In this document: positions 17,093 through 26,644 of the stretch, in pieces
Layout of the letters: each line of letters starts with the position of its first letter
Position numbering within the stretch: position 1 is the stretch's first letter
Assembly: GCA_050258375.1 (NCBI GenBank)
Contig: JBLMYQ010000051.1
Coordinates: 62,001 to 126,000, forward strand
Direction: 5' to 3'
Length of the DNA: 64,000 bases
Source of the DNA: JBLMYQ01 sp050258375
Lineage (GTDB): Bacteria > Bacillota > Clostridia > Acetivibrionales > UBA4821
Notes under the pieces: generated by a model
The model's input: the letters and a program-made list of their open reading frames with translations, nothing else
Databases searched by the model: none
Told to the model about the DNA's origin: nothing
Position numbers and translations under genes: made by a program

Positions 17093-19837
17093 TTAATTAA
17101 AGCTTACAGTTATATCAAATATTGGAGATAGATTTGTTATATACGCTCCATATTGTCCTCCGACCTCAACAAATCCATTCGGTACATAAGAACCCAGCTG
17201 CGTCTTTGGTATTATTAATATATCATTAAATAAATTTGCATCAGGAGCAGTACCTAAAGTAATTTCACATTTTGTTACTGCAAATTGTTCTCCATAGAAA
17301 TCCAGCATTGTATTATCACTCCAGACAACAGTCGGAGAAGCTCCAAATCTTGCATCACCGGTTATCAAAGAAGCAATTTTATCTTTTCCTGCATTAATAT
17401 CACCTGACTTTAATCTTCTTGTAAATATTGTTACAATTTTATCTCCGGCCGTAGGCCCCACCGCATTAGTATCAACAATATATACATCATTTACCACAGA
17501 ATAATTCTGAAGCAGCTCCAAATTATCATATAAAGATTGTGCCGAATAAACAAAATCCGTTACTGTTTGAGCATCATCCGTATTTCCAATATCAGCTTCA
17601 ACTTGCTCTGAACCATTGATTTTGTACTTTTTAAGTGTGATATACCTATTAAGAGTATCCCATAGTCCATTAAGCATTCCCTGGTTCAAATTCAGGCACG
17701 GAGTCCCCGGCTGACCCGGAAACCACCTATCATACATAGTCGCAGTAAAGCTTCCCGGATTCTGACGCAGTTTAATAATATCAGTATCCAAGCCCTTTGA
17801 CTGAAGCTTTTGTTCAAGCGCATTGTACTCATCTTGATATCCGTCAACTCCGTCCAGAGGATTTATATAATATTTCAGACCCCATATTCCATATTCTCCA
17901 CTCACATCAACAATTCCCTCTGTTAGCTCAGCTAACTCCGGATTCAGGTAAATAGTTGCATCTGTACTCCCTAATATGGAAGCATCCAGTACAGCATTTG
18001 CATTACTCAAAATCTTATCTAACAAGGCTTGCTTGCAAGAAGTATCCGCATAAGTTATTATACTTCCATCAACTGCTGCTACAAATCCAATCGTATCAGT
18101 AACTGCAGTTACTTTAACAGGTGACTGGCTTGTAACATTAACAGCCGTGATTGTGCCTGTTCCTTCTGCTGAAATATTTATTGGTTCCGACTGGCTGTTT
18201 CTTTGGTCATCAACAGTGACTATTCCTAATGTTGATGTGCCTTGAATATGTATACTGTTACTGCCGCCGCCGTTCACTACGGTTCTTCCTTGTACAGTAA
18301 CACTTGTTATATATGCATCACCATTAGCAATATCTGCTCCAAATACTAGATTGCTTGTAATTATGAGGTTTCTAAGAATTACACCTGCTGTATTTATATA
18401 TACGCTTCCACTTACAGTAGCTGTCCCTGAATCAGGCCCATAGGTTCCTGCTGCAGATATCGTATAATTACCATTATACCCGTTTTCCAAAGGATTAGAT
18501 GTATGGGAGCCGCTGCTTCCACTGCTGCCAGTTGTACTAACAGTTGCCGAGCCTTCTTTTACTTCCTTCCCTCCGACAGTAACACCAGTTGCTCCTTGTT
18601 CTACTGTAACCTTTGTTCCTGCTGTATCAACCTTTATGCCATCAGCATTAGCTTGTACACTGGTTACAGTTCCGCTTCCGCTTATATTAGCCTGTGCATT
18701 TACAATAACTGTTTCAATTTTTGTACCCTGCTGTGCATTAATTGTCGCCCCACTTGCTGTTTTAGCAATATCCAACTTTGCAATCGTACCACTTGTAACT
18801 GTAACTTCTGCTTTTGTTTCAATCATCAGGCTCTGTATATTTCCTTTAACTTCAATGCTTGCATTACTATTAGCTGCCTCTCCAACCATTTTTACTTCTC
18901 CGAAGCTGCCTTCAAGAACTATCTGCGAGCCAACTTCAATCTTCTGAACAGTTGTAGTCTGATCAGTTACAATACGAACTTCATTATTAACATTATCAAT
19001 CACTACAGTACCGGTTATTGTAGAACCATTAATGACATGTATTGAGTTTTTTCCGCCTCCACGGATTATAGTACGTCCACTAATCTTAACAGCATCAAGA
19101 GTGACATTGCCGGTACCTACTCCATCTCCAATTATTAAGTCCCCGTTAATAGAAACCCCTTTTAAAATAACATCCGGTACATTTATCATAACATTACCTT
19201 CAACAGCATTAGTATAGGTTCCAGCTTTATTTATGTACGTCTTTATTATGTTATGCATAACCTGCGCAAATTCGCTTCGTGTTATATTTTCTGCAGGATT
19301 AATTTTATTTCCACAACCATTTATATATCCAACCTGTACAAGCGCTGCTATTTCAGACTTTGCCCAACCGCTTATTTCCGCTTTATCAGTAAATTTGTCA
19401 AGAGAAGCATAGTTTGTTGTTGTAAGCTTTAATGAACGAGCAAGTACTACAAACGCTTCCTCTCTTGTAATAAACTTGTCAGGACTCATCTTGCCGTTGC
19501 TTCCAACAAAGGTCTGCATTTTTACAGCTTTGGCCATATCATTTGCATACCAGCTATCCGAAGGAATATCAGTGAATTTTGATATATCACCCTTTTGGGT
19601 GGCACCAAATGCCCGGTTTATAATTGCAGCAATTTCTGAGCGCTTAATATTTAAATCGGGCATAATTTTTCCGTTACAGCCAACTATCAACCCATTTGAA
19701 ATTGCAGCTTCAAGAGCTGTTTTTGACCAATTATTGGGAATATCAGCAAAATCAGCGCGGTTAACCTCTGCAATAGCAATTGTCATGCTTAACAGTACAG
19801 CAGCAATAACTATTATAGATATTACTTTTCTTTTCAT
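17093..19837 (-). CDS. S-layer homology domain surface protein
   Basis: A 914-residue exported protein. A signal peptide covers about residues 1-24 (MKRKVIS, then a hydrophobic run ending in AIAEVN). Three SLH domains follow to about residue 215 (FADIPNNWSKTALEAAISNGLIVG and two more), which bind pyruvylated cell-wall polymer. Next come two beta-rich blocks with parallel-helix-like repeats (GVSINGDLIIGDG..., NTAGVILRNLIITSN...), separated by a Ser/Gly linker (TTGSSGSSGSHTSN). The C-terminal 280 residues match nothing I recognise. The start follows AAAGGAG by 8 bases; an earlier ATG is too close to that site. It may be a structural or adhesive surface protein. Confidence 0.88.
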   Translation of the reverse strand: MKRKVISIIVIAAVLLSMTIAIAEVNRADFADIPNNWSKTALEAAISNGLIVGCNGKIMPDLNIKRSEIAAIINRAFGATQKGDISKFTDIPSDSWYANDMAKAVKMQTFVGSNGKMSPDKFITREEAFVVLARSLKLTTTNYASLDKFTDKAEISGWAKSEIAALVQVGYINGCGNKINPAENITRSEFAQVMHNIIKTYINKAGTYTNAVEGNVMINVPDVILKGVSINGDLIIGDGVGTGNVTLDAVKISGRTIIRGGGKNSIHVINGSTITGTVVIDNVNNEVRIVTDQTTTVQKIEVGSQIVLEGSFGEVKMVGEAANSNASIEVKGNIQSLMIETKAEVTVTSGTIAKLDIAKTASGATINAQQGTKIETVIVNAQANISGSGTVTSVQANADGIKVDTAGTKVTVEQGATGVTVGGKEVKEGSATVSTTGSSGSSGSHTSNPLENGYNGNYTISAAGTYGPDSGTATVSGSVYINTAGVILRNLIITSNLVFGADIANGDAYITSVTVQGRTVVNGGGSNSIHIQGTSTLGIVTVDDQRNSQSEPINISAEGTGTITAVNVTSQSPVKVTAVTDTIGFVAAVDGSIITYADTSCKQALLDKILSNANAVLDASILGSTDATIYLNPELAELTEGIVDVSGEYGIWGLKYYINPLDGVDGYQDEYNALEQKLQSKGLDTDIIKLRQNPGSFTATMYDRWFPGQPGTPCLNLNQGMLNGLWDTLNRYITLKKYKINGSEQVEADIGNTDDAQTVTDFVYSAQSLYDNLELLQNYSVVNDVYIVDTNAVGPTAGDKIVTIFTRRLKSGDINAGKDKIASLITGDARFGASPTVVWSDNTMLDFYGEQFAVTKCEITLGTAPDANLFNDILIIPKTQLGSYVPNGFVEVGGQYGAYITNLSPIFDITVSFN

Positions 19838-20129
19838 ATCCATCGCTCCTTTATTCTTTTGTTTTTTATGGGGTAACAAAGAAATACACAATCATTTTTT
19901 TATTTAGAGATGTTGAATATTAAATTATTTAGTTCTTCTAATGTGACAAATATAAAACTTTACACATATATAATTTTAAATACTTTTATATTTTTTAGCA
20001 AGTAAATTTATGGGATTATATCCATAATACAGTCATTTATTATTATAAAAACAAAATTTTTTTAAAGGATTTATTTTTATTTTATAGAATATATATATTA
20101 GTCTTAAAATTTCAGCTTGAGGTTTTATA

Positions 20130-21245
20130 ATGGATGAAAAGATAAATGCTTTTTTAAAAACAGTATTCTTTAAAAGACTTATTTTGTACACCTTCATTAT
20201 CCTTGTAATTTTCCAATTAAGAGGCTTTTGGAATTTATTTCTTATGATTTTTTTCGTAACATATATAATGAACGAACTTTGCAAATTTTTTCATTTTCAT
20301 GTTTCAAAAATAATAAAAGTCCCCGAAACTACCGTTATATTTATTACTTACAGTATCATAATAATAATTATGATTGGCTGTGTTATAAGATATTCTCCGG
20401 TTGCATTCGAACAAACCAAATCCTTAATAAAAATATTTGACCCTTCAGAAGGTTCAAATGCTAATATAAACAAGCATATCAGCGATATGCTTACTTCCAT
20501 ACATCCCTATCTGAATAAGCTTTTTACTTATTACAACTTTAATCCTACTGAAAAGCTTAATCAATTTTCAGGAGCTATAACCAATTTTTCATACAATTTA
20601 ATAAAAAGCATTGGCAGCTGGCTTTTTAATATATTCCTTCTTATAATATTAAGTCTTTTCTTTTTAATGGAAAAAAATAAGATGAAAAACTTTGTTGATA
20701 TATTCAGAGAAAGCAAAGTCAGTTTTGTTTATCACGAACTTAAACCCAAATTAGTTCGTTTTTATAATATTTTTGGCTTTATGATAAAAACCCAGCTTAT
20801 AATATCTACAATTAATACATCCATAACAGTGATAGCAATAACCTTGCTAGGCTTTACAAATCTTTTTGCCTTAGGCATAATGGTATTTCTCCTCGGGCTG
20901 ATTCCTGTTGCAGGTGCTATTTTATCAACAATACCTCTGGTTCTTATAGGTTTTAGAATCGGCGGAATTGCATATATCATCTACATTCTTATTTTAATAG
21001 CTGTGATTCATGCATTAGAAGCATATGTTCTGTTCCCTAAAATCTCTTCGAACTTTACCAGACTACCTGTTTTTGTTACCCTGCTGGTTCTTCTCGTTTC
21101 CGAACATTTATTAGGTCCATGGGGATTAATCTTTGGTCTTCCACTTTTTGTTTTCGTAATAGAATCTTTAAAAATAAATCCTCCAGCCTATGAACCAGCA
21201 AAGAGTGAAAAAATTGATAAGCCTTCAACTCCACAAGTATCTTAA
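20130..21245 (+). CDS. AI-2E family transporter / YtvI-like permease
   Basis: A 371-residue polytopic membrane protein of the AI-2E transporter (DUF20) family. About eight hydrophobic helices are visible, with a longer extracytoplasmic or amphipathic part at about 95-155 (KHISDMLTSIHPYLNKLF). The family C-terminal signature is present (LGLIPVAGAILSTIPL and LFPKISSNFTRLPVF). Members include sporulation protein YtvI and proposed AI-2 exporters or Na+/H+ antiporters, so the substrate is unknown. It is monocistronic and converges on the DMT transporter, with the stop codons 4 bases apart. Confidence 0.85.
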   Translation: MDEKINAFLKTVFFKRLILYTFIILVIFQLRGFWNLFLMIFFVTYIMNELCKFFHFHVSKIIKVPETTVIFITYSIIIIIMIGCVIRYSPVAFEQTKSLIKIFDPSEGSNANINKHISDMLTSIHPYLNKLFTYYNFNPTEKLNQFSGAITNFSYNLIKSIGSWLFNIFLLIILSLFFLMEKNKMKNFVDIFRESKVSFVYHELKPKLVRFYNIFGFMIKTQLIISTINTSITVIAITLLGFTNLFALGIMVFLLGLIPVAGAILSTIPLVLIGFRIGGIAYIIYILILIAVIHALEAYVLFPKISSNFTRLPVFVTLLVLLVSEHLLGPWGLIFGLPLFVFVIESLKINPPAYEPAKSEKIDKPSTPQVS

Positions 21246-21249
21246 TAAA

Positions 21250-22173
21250 TCAATTTTCTTTCATATTTGATATTAAATTTCCGAGAATAACAAGAACCAA
21301 TCCGACTGCTGTAGTAGCAAGGATGGGTTCTTTTAGTATTATAACCGCAAGTATACTGGTTATAATCGGAGAAAGATAGGTTAAGGTTGAAAGCTTTTCT
21401 ACAGAAAGATGTTGAATTGTTTTCATATAAAAAAGCATGTTTATTAAGTTATAAACAACAGCTATAAAAAGCAAATATATCATTTCTCTCTCACTAGGAA
21501 CAACCCACCAGCCTTTTAATGTAAGTACAATTACTCCGGAAACAAGAGAAATAGCTTGCCCGATAAACAGAAAAGGCTTTTCCGGAATTTCTTTTTTCTT
21601 CCCCAAAATTGTAAAAATAGTTATCGATATAATAGATATGATTATATAAAATAATCCTTCATTAAAAGTAAACGAAAGAAACTTGCCTCCGGTCATTACA
21701 AAATATATCCCTGCAAAGCTTATAATTATTCCCAGCAAAACCTTTTTATCAATGATTATTTTGGAGTTTCTTGTTAAAAAAAACAAGCCTGCAAAATATA
21801 AGAATATTGGATGTGAATAATAAATAATTATTGTCTGACTTACAGTCATGTACTGCAGAGCAATATTAAAGGTTAGCTCATATAGCGAAAATCCTGTAAA
21901 TGCAGCAAGAAAAAGTGCATTAAAGCCTATTCTGGAATGAATAATACCTTTAAAGTCTTTTTTTGAGCTTATAGCAGTTAGAACAATCAATCCAATAAAT
22001 GACGTATAGGTTAATATATGGAAAGGATTCAATCCTCCTGACATAAGATGTTTGGTTAAAACAGTTGTTATTCCGGAAGTAAAAAACATCAACAAAAGAT
22101 ACACATACCCTACCCGCTTTTGCAGGTATCCATGTGCTTTTTTAAACTTTTTTGTTTTTTTTACCACATCCAA
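21250..22173 (-). CDS. DMT/EamA family transporter
   Basis: A 307-residue membrane protein with about ten hydrophobic helices in two EamA-like halves. It probably exports or imports a small metabolite, unspecified. The start is TTG with GGAG eight bases upstream; it gives MDVVKKTKKF. A shadow ATG two bases away is out of frame. It is monocistronic. Confidence 0.85.
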   Translation of the reverse strand: MDVVKKTKKFKKAHGYLQKRVGYVYLLLMFFTSGITTVLTKHLMSGGLNPFHILTYTSFIGLIVLTAISSKKDFKGIIHSRIGFNALFLAAFTGFSLYELTFNIALQYMTVSQTIIIYYSHPIFLYFAGLFFLTRNSKIIIDKKVLLGIIISFAGIYFVMTGGKFLSFTFNEGLFYIIISIISITIFTILGKKKEIPEKPFLFIGQAISLVSGVIVLTLKGWWVVPSEREMIYLLFIAVVYNLINMLFYMKTIQHLSVEKLSTLTYLSPIITSILAVIILKEPILATTAVGLVLVILGNLISNMKEN

Positions 22174-22381
22174 AATTATTCTCCTTAAAGTTTTGATAAT
22201 ATTAGTGTTCTCATTAATTCTTTTCTTATAACGAACATTAACGTTAAAGTTAATTCTAAATTATATAAATTTTATTTATAAGCTAATTTCCAGATATTGA
22301 ATATTACTTTTTTGTAATTCAGGCAGGATAACTGTTTCTTTTTGTCGAAATAATAAATATGGAATGTAATTGGAGGTACAT

Positions 22382-23050
22382 ATGAAAAAATCAGCATCTT
22401 TTTTGCTTATTTTATTTATATTTTTTTCTTCTTATGGGTTTGTTGATGCAAAAGCTTCATCAAAATCCAAACCTTCTTTAAAGTATTCAAACAAAATTGT
22501 GGTGATTGACCCCGGTCACGGCGGCAAAACAGCAGGTGCAAAATACGGCGGCCTAAAGGAAAAGGATATGAACCTTGATGTTTCTTTAAGGCTTTATTCA
22601 CTGCTAAAAGGCAAGGGTGTAAAGGTTTATATGACAAGAAAAACCGATTCTACTATGACTTTAGCTCAACGATATAACTATGCCAACTCAGTAAAAGCCT
22701 CTCTTTTCGTTAGTGTACATCATAATGCTTTGCCTAATAATAGGTCGTATAAAGGAACCGAAACACTTTTTAGCCCTTCAAAAATTACCTTAAAGGGTAT
22801 GAACAGCAAAAAGTTTGCAAGCATTATACAAAGCGAACTGGTTAAAAGACTTGGTACAATTAACAGAGGGATTATATCCCGTCCAAAATTAGCTGTACTG
22901 CGGCACAGTAAAATGCCTTCAATAATTGCAGAAATAGGCTATATGACTAATAAAAGCGAAAGAAATCGCATAAGAGATTCTTCTTTTAAACAAAAATCAG
23001 CCGAAGCACTTTGCTCAGCAGTTTTAAAGACCTTAAATCAGATGAAATAA
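22382..23050 (+). CDS. cwlD: N-acetylmuramoyl-L-alanine amidase, CwlD-like
   Basis: A 222-residue zinc amidase of the Amidase_3 fold. It has a signal peptide (about 1-24) and then the catalytic domain: VIDPGHGG (zinc His), LKEKDMNLD (zinc Glu), SVHHNALP (zinc His) and AEIGYMTN (catalytic Glu). There is no wall-binding domain. CwlD makes muramic-delta-lactam in the spore cortex; the short single-domain form fits that role, but a general amidase is possible. TTGGAGG lies just upstream of the chosen ATG; an earlier ATG four codons up overlaps it. Confidence 0.85.
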   Translation: MKKSASFLLILFIFFSSYGFVDAKASSKSKPSLKYSNKIVVIDPGHGGKTAGAKYGGLKEKDMNLDVSLRLYSLLKGKGVKVYMTRKTDSTMTLAQRYNYANSVKASLFVSVHHNALPNNRSYKGTETLFSPSKITLKGMNSKKFASIIQSELVKRLGTINRGIISRPKLAVLRHSKMPSIIAEIGYMTNKSERNRIRDSSFKQKSAEALCSAVLKTLNQMK

Positions 23051-23108
23051 GTATCAAATTACGTTTAAGATTATATGCAAATTGGTACTTTGTAACAAAA
23101 AAAACATC

Positions 23109-23129
23109 TTACTAATAAACTATTAGTAA
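23109..23129. promoter_or_regulatory. Palindrome upstream of the LysM/GH18 gene
   Basis: Arms TTACTAATA and TATTAGTAA with a 3-base centre, about 30 bases before the start codon. A third TTATTAGT lies at about 23138-23145. It resembles an operator or an mRNA hairpin close to the ribosome site; no T-run follows. Confidence 0.4.
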
Positions 23130-23157
23130 ACATAATTTATTAGTGAGGTGTTTCTTT

Positions 23158-24453
23158 TTGCCAATTATTCATACCGTTCAGCCTGGAGAATCTCTTTGGG
23201 AAATCTCCAGAGAACATAATATACCATATGAAAGCATTGCACAGGCCAACGGAATAAATCCGCCTTATAATCTTGTACCAGGAGAAAATCTCTATATTCC
23301 TTCGGTGCAGAAAAGGCATATTGTCAGACCGGGTGAATCCTTATGGTCAATATCCCAGCTTTATGATGTTTCAATTGATACCTTGATGGATGTAAATAAA
23401 ATAGGTCCTTCACAAATAATCTATCCCGGTCAGGTTCTTATAATCCCAGCAGAATCAAATACATTGGGAACAATTGAAGTTAACGGATATTTAGAACCAT
23501 ACGGTCCTACAGGCCAGGAGCTTAAAATCATAAATGATGTTAATGATTATCTTACCTATTTAAGCCTTTTCAGTTATAGGATTCAAGAAGACGGAACCAT
23601 AATTCCATTAAAAAATGATAAGGTTCTGGTTGATGCCGCAAGAAGAGGCGGTGTAGCTCCTCTCATGGTTTTGACCAATTTTAGAGGAGGAACATTTGAT
23701 ACCGAGCTGGCCGATGCGATACTTAAAAATCCGCAATTACAGGAAGCATTAATAAATAATGTAATAAGAACTCTCCAAGAAAAAAACTTTTTTGGTTTGA
23801 ACGTAGACTTCGAAAGGGTTTCACCTTCATCAAGAGATTTGTATACAGAGTTTTTAAAAAAGCTTCGTGACAGATTACATCCACTTGGCTATTCTCTTTC
23901 TGTTGCCCTGGCACCTAAGCAATCTGCATCTCAAATTGGTGCATGGTATGAAGCACATGATTATGGGGCCATTGGTTCAATCGCTGATTTTGTAATTCTT
24001 ATGACTTATGAATGGGGTTGGTCAGGTGGTCCTCCACTTGCAGTCGCCCCTATCGATCAGGTAAAAAAGGTACTCAACTATGCCGTCACTGTAATTCCAA
24101 GAAAAAAAATCATGATGGGCATACCTTTATACGGTTATGATTGGACCCTGCCTTATATACCCAAAGGCGGCTTTGCAAGAAGGCTCAGCCCTGTTCAGGC
24201 GGTGGAACGGGCAGTCAGATATGGCTCCAAAATCCAATTTGACAGCGAATCCCAATCTCCCTATTATTACTATTATGATGGAAATGGGAACCGGCATGTT
24301 GTATGGTTTGAAGATGCCAAAAGTGTTTTGGCTAAATTCAAGCTGGTTAAGGATTATGGCTTGCGTGGTGTAAGCTATTGGGTTCTTGGCTCAGATTTCC
24401 CGCAAAACTGGCTGCTGCTTGAAGATTTATTTAATATCAAAAAGGTTTTATAA
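23158..24453 (+). CDS. LysM-GH18 spore cortex-lytic glycosidase (YaaH/SleL-like)
   Basis: A 431-residue protein with two LysM modules (about 2-48 and 52-98; HTVQPGESLWEIS and HIVRPGESLWSIS). They are followed by a glycosyl hydrolase 18 domain (about 115-430). The GH18 active-site strand reads GLNVDFERV, with the catalytic Glu in place, as in SleL/YaaH N-acetylglucosaminidases that degrade spore cortex at germination. No signal peptide is present, also typical of that family. The start is TTG, 7 bases after GAGGTG; an upstream GTG overlaps the ribosome site. Confidence 0.9.
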   Translation: MPIIHTVQPGESLWEISREHNIPYESIAQANGINPPYNLVPGENLYIPSVQKRHIVRPGESLWSISQLYDVSIDTLMDVNKIGPSQIIYPGQVLIIPAESNTLGTIEVNGYLEPYGPTGQELKIINDVNDYLTYLSLFSYRIQEDGTIIPLKNDKVLVDAARRGGVAPLMVLTNFRGGTFDTELADAILKNPQLQEALINNVIRTLQEKNFFGLNVDFERVSPSSRDLYTEFLKKLRDRLHPLGYSLSVALAPKQSASQIGAWYEAHDYGAIGSIADFVILMTYEWGWSGGPPLAVAPIDQVKKVLNYAVTVIPRKKIMMGIPLYGYDWTLPYIPKGGFARRLSPVQAVERAVRYGSKIQFDSESQSPYYYYYDGNGNRHVVWFEDAKSVLAKFKLVKDYGLRGVSYWVLGSDFPQNWLLLEDLFNIKKVL

Positions 24454-24472
24454 AAAACCAATTGTGGCAAGC

Positions 24473-24506
24473 AAAGGCACTCTCATCTAATGAGCGTGCC
24501 TTTATT
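24473..24506. terminator. Bidirectional terminator between the GH18 gene and the DUF6572 gene
   Basis: Arms AAAGGCAC-CTCAT / ATGAG-GTGCCTTT around a 3-base loop. A-rich to the left and T-rich to the right, between two convergent genes. Confidence 0.75.
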
Positions 24507-24526
24507 CTTCTAATATTAACAGACTA

Positions 24527-24850
24527 TTAGCCTAACACTTTCCAGCTAAGTTTGAATCCTGCCTCTTCAACTATTTCCAAGGCTTTATTCAGGAATTCAA
24601 TTCCAATCTCAGGAAATTCATAGCCTGTAAAAATCTTTATTTCAATATTTCGATCTTTAGCATCCGGGTATACTTCGAATATCTCTCCACTTTCAATAAA
24701 ACTTAGATACACATTTATCTTTTCTTGCAGTAATATTAAATGATTTTTTTCTTCTTCCCAATCCAGGTCATCAATAATTGATAAAACAACAGCCTCCGTT
24801 TGATTATCAATACCAATTGCATCTACTTCATTAATTTTTTCTAACGACAT
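24527..24850 (-). CDS. DUF6572-type protein, putative immunity protein
   Basis: A 107-residue acidic soluble protein. The opening (LEKINEVDAIGID, then EAVVLSIIDDLDWEEEK) resembles the DUF6572 family, often found beside polymorphic toxins. It starts 21 bases after the toxin gene on the same strand, with GGAGGACTG upstream of the ATG. This toxin-then-small-acidic-partner arrangement is the usual one for immunity genes. The immunity role is inferred from position and family, not shown. Confidence 0.75.
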   Translation of the reverse strand: MSLEKINEVDAIGIDNQTEAVVLSIIDDLDWEEEKNHLILLQEKINVYLSFIESGEIFEVYPDAKDRNIEIKIFTGYEFPEIGIEFLNKALEIVEEAGFKLSWKVLG

Positions 24851-24871
24851 AAAAATCAGTCCTCCGATTAT

Positions 24872-26524
24872 TTATTCTTTAGGTCTTACAATATCTACTT
24901 TAGTCGGAGGTATCTTCGTACCCCCTTTAAAAGGCGGCTTGCCTTTTCCCACTACAGTTGCACCTTTTTGTTCAATCTCCGGAAATGCCTTTTTTTGATT
25001 TTTTGTCAAAGGAGCTGTTAAAGATGACTTAGACTCTGTTATTTTTACATCCCCGGCTTTTTTATCAATTCCCAAAAGATCCAACTTGGTTTTAACACCA
25101 CTTTCAGTTTTAACTGTTATCTGCTCAACTACATCCCTTTGTGTCTTCTCTATTTCTTGTTTTACAACCTTTTCAAATGCATCCCCTTTAGCCTTATTTT
25201 CAAGCACTTGAGATGCTTTTTTGCTGGCATCCGAGACATCATCAACCTTTTCAATAACTTCGGCACCTTCCTTGATTACCTTCTTAACCTCATCTTCATG
25301 CTTACCTAAAATCCCAAGAGCTTCGCCAATACCATGTATGGCTTTTCCTGTTCCCTTAACTCCCTCTCTTACCAGCTTACCGCTTACTATAGGTACTATT
25401 GTTGCCCCTGCCGTTATCATTCTTTCCCAAGGCGCCAGCTTTTCACCGGTAATCAAATCAACTCCTGTTGACATTTCCTGATAATCCTTTGCATCGCCAA
25501 CCCACGGAACGAAACCTAACGCCATTGAAACCCACCAGCTTAAAGGTCCATTTCCTCTCTTGACTGCTTCATCTGCTCCGCCGCTCTTTAACCATCCATT
25601 TAAGTTGCCGCCAGATTCGCTCCATCCTCCATCATCAGCATATGCCTTCACAGCAGAAAAAAGCATTACGGAAGATAATGCAAAAAAGATTGCTGATGCT
25701 GTTTTTGAAGTCTTTATTCTCATATTTAATATTAACAGACAAACAATAAAGAATAAACAAGCATATTTAGCAAAGTCCCCCTTTGTTGCTAAAGGAAAAA
25801 CAGAATAAAGGATAAGACCTAAAGAACCACCTCGCAAGGCACAAGAAACAAGGTCTATATAAAAAGCTTTCCGGGGATTGATATTGAAAAACCTTTGATA
25901 ATCCCCCCAAGCCAGATATGTAACAAGTATAACAAAACTCCCCTGCCTTGCAGTTACAGACAAAAATATCAATACTGCCAGCAATATAGCAGTAAATGGA
26001 TTCAGAACAAAGACTCCCACAGCAAAGCCAAAGATTATACCCCCCAAAAATACTGATAACCCAAAAGAGCCTGGCTTTTCAAAGAAATCTTGTATTAATC
26101 TCATAATACCATTTAATACTGATAATATATAGAGCTTTAATCCCGAAAGTCTCAGACGTGCAATTGTGCCCCAAAATAAGCAGGAAAGCAGCCCCCAAAA
26201 AAGGTTAACATTTAACATTCTCAAATTTCTTTGAGCCGGGGTTTCTCCTCCTACGTCAACAGCAATTATATAATTAAGGAACTTATTAGTGCCTGCTCCA
26301 AATCCCTCATTCAAAACAACCAGCATATACGTGTGCAGAATAAGAATTAGAACCCCAGTAATTAATGCTATTATTATCCTTCTTATCAGATGTTTTGGCG
26401 AGAATATATTTTTAAGTATGTAGATAAAAAGTCCAAATAACGATTTTGGAAGCTCTTGCTTTTTCGAGGAAGCATCCTGGTCTTGTTTGTTATTTTTATT
26501 TTCAATCGTATTTATGTTAGCCAT
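24872..26524 (-). CDS. Membrane-embedded polymorphic toxin with PD-(D/E)xK-like nuclease tip
   Basis: A 550-residue protein in three parts. Residues about 30-293 hold around seven to eight hydrophobic helices; the last one ends in AVKAYADDGG, which looks like a signal-peptidase site (Ala296/Asp297). Residues about 327-395 resemble a pre-toxin (PT-TG) domain: GFVPWVGDAKDYQEMSTG, then LAPWERMI. Residues about 445-550 look like a restriction-endonuclease-fold toxin: Glu451 in DAFEKVV, Asp482 in KLDLLG, Glu497-x-Lys499 in ITESKSS, then NQKKAFPEI and GTKIPPTKVDIVRP. GGAGG precedes the ATG. Downstream is a putative immunity gene; upstream is spoIIID. The activity is inferred from motifs. Confidence 0.8.
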   Translation of the reverse strand: MANINTIENKNNKQDQDASSKKQELPKSLFGLFIYILKNIFSPKHLIRRIIIALITGVLILILHTYMLVVLNEGFGAGTNKFLNYIIAVDVGGETPAQRNLRMLNVNLFWGLLSCLFWGTIARLRLSGLKLYILSVLNGIMRLIQDFFEKPGSFGLSVFLGGIIFGFAVGVFVLNPFTAILLAVLIFLSVTARQGSFVILVTYLAWGDYQRFFNINPRKAFYIDLVSCALRGGSLGLILYSVFPLATKGDFAKYACLFFIVCLLILNMRIKTSKTASAIFFALSSVMLFSAVKAYADDGGWSESGGNLNGWLKSGGADEAVKRGNGPLSWWVSMALGFVPWVGDAKDYQEMSTGVDLITGEKLAPWERMITAGATIVPIVSGKLVREGVKGTGKAIHGIGEALGILGKHEDEVKKVIKEGAEVIEKVDDVSDASKKASQVLENKAKGDAFEKVVKQEIEKTQRDVVEQITVKTESGVKTKLDLLGIDKKAGDVKITESKSSLTAPLTKNQKKAFPEIEQKGATVVGKGKPPFKGGTKIPPTKVDIVRPKE

Positions 26525-26644
26525 TTTACCTCCAATTCTGTAAGTTCACATTTAATATTAACATAATTTTACTATTATTGATATATTTTGTAAATATGAA
26601 GAAAAAAATAGATTGGAAAATAATTTCCAACCCATTTATATAAC

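Noticed and set aside
18503..19217. Overlapping plus-strand reading frames opposite the SLH gene
   Set aside because: They are mirror frames of a repetitive, Thr/Val-rich gene; the Cys/Asn/Ser-rich translations have no domain or start site.
20033..20284. 83-residue minus-strand frame before the AI-2E permease
   Set aside because: It covers the promoter and 5' part of the plus-strand permease, is Lys/Ile/Phe-rich from AT-rich DNA, and has no ribosome site.
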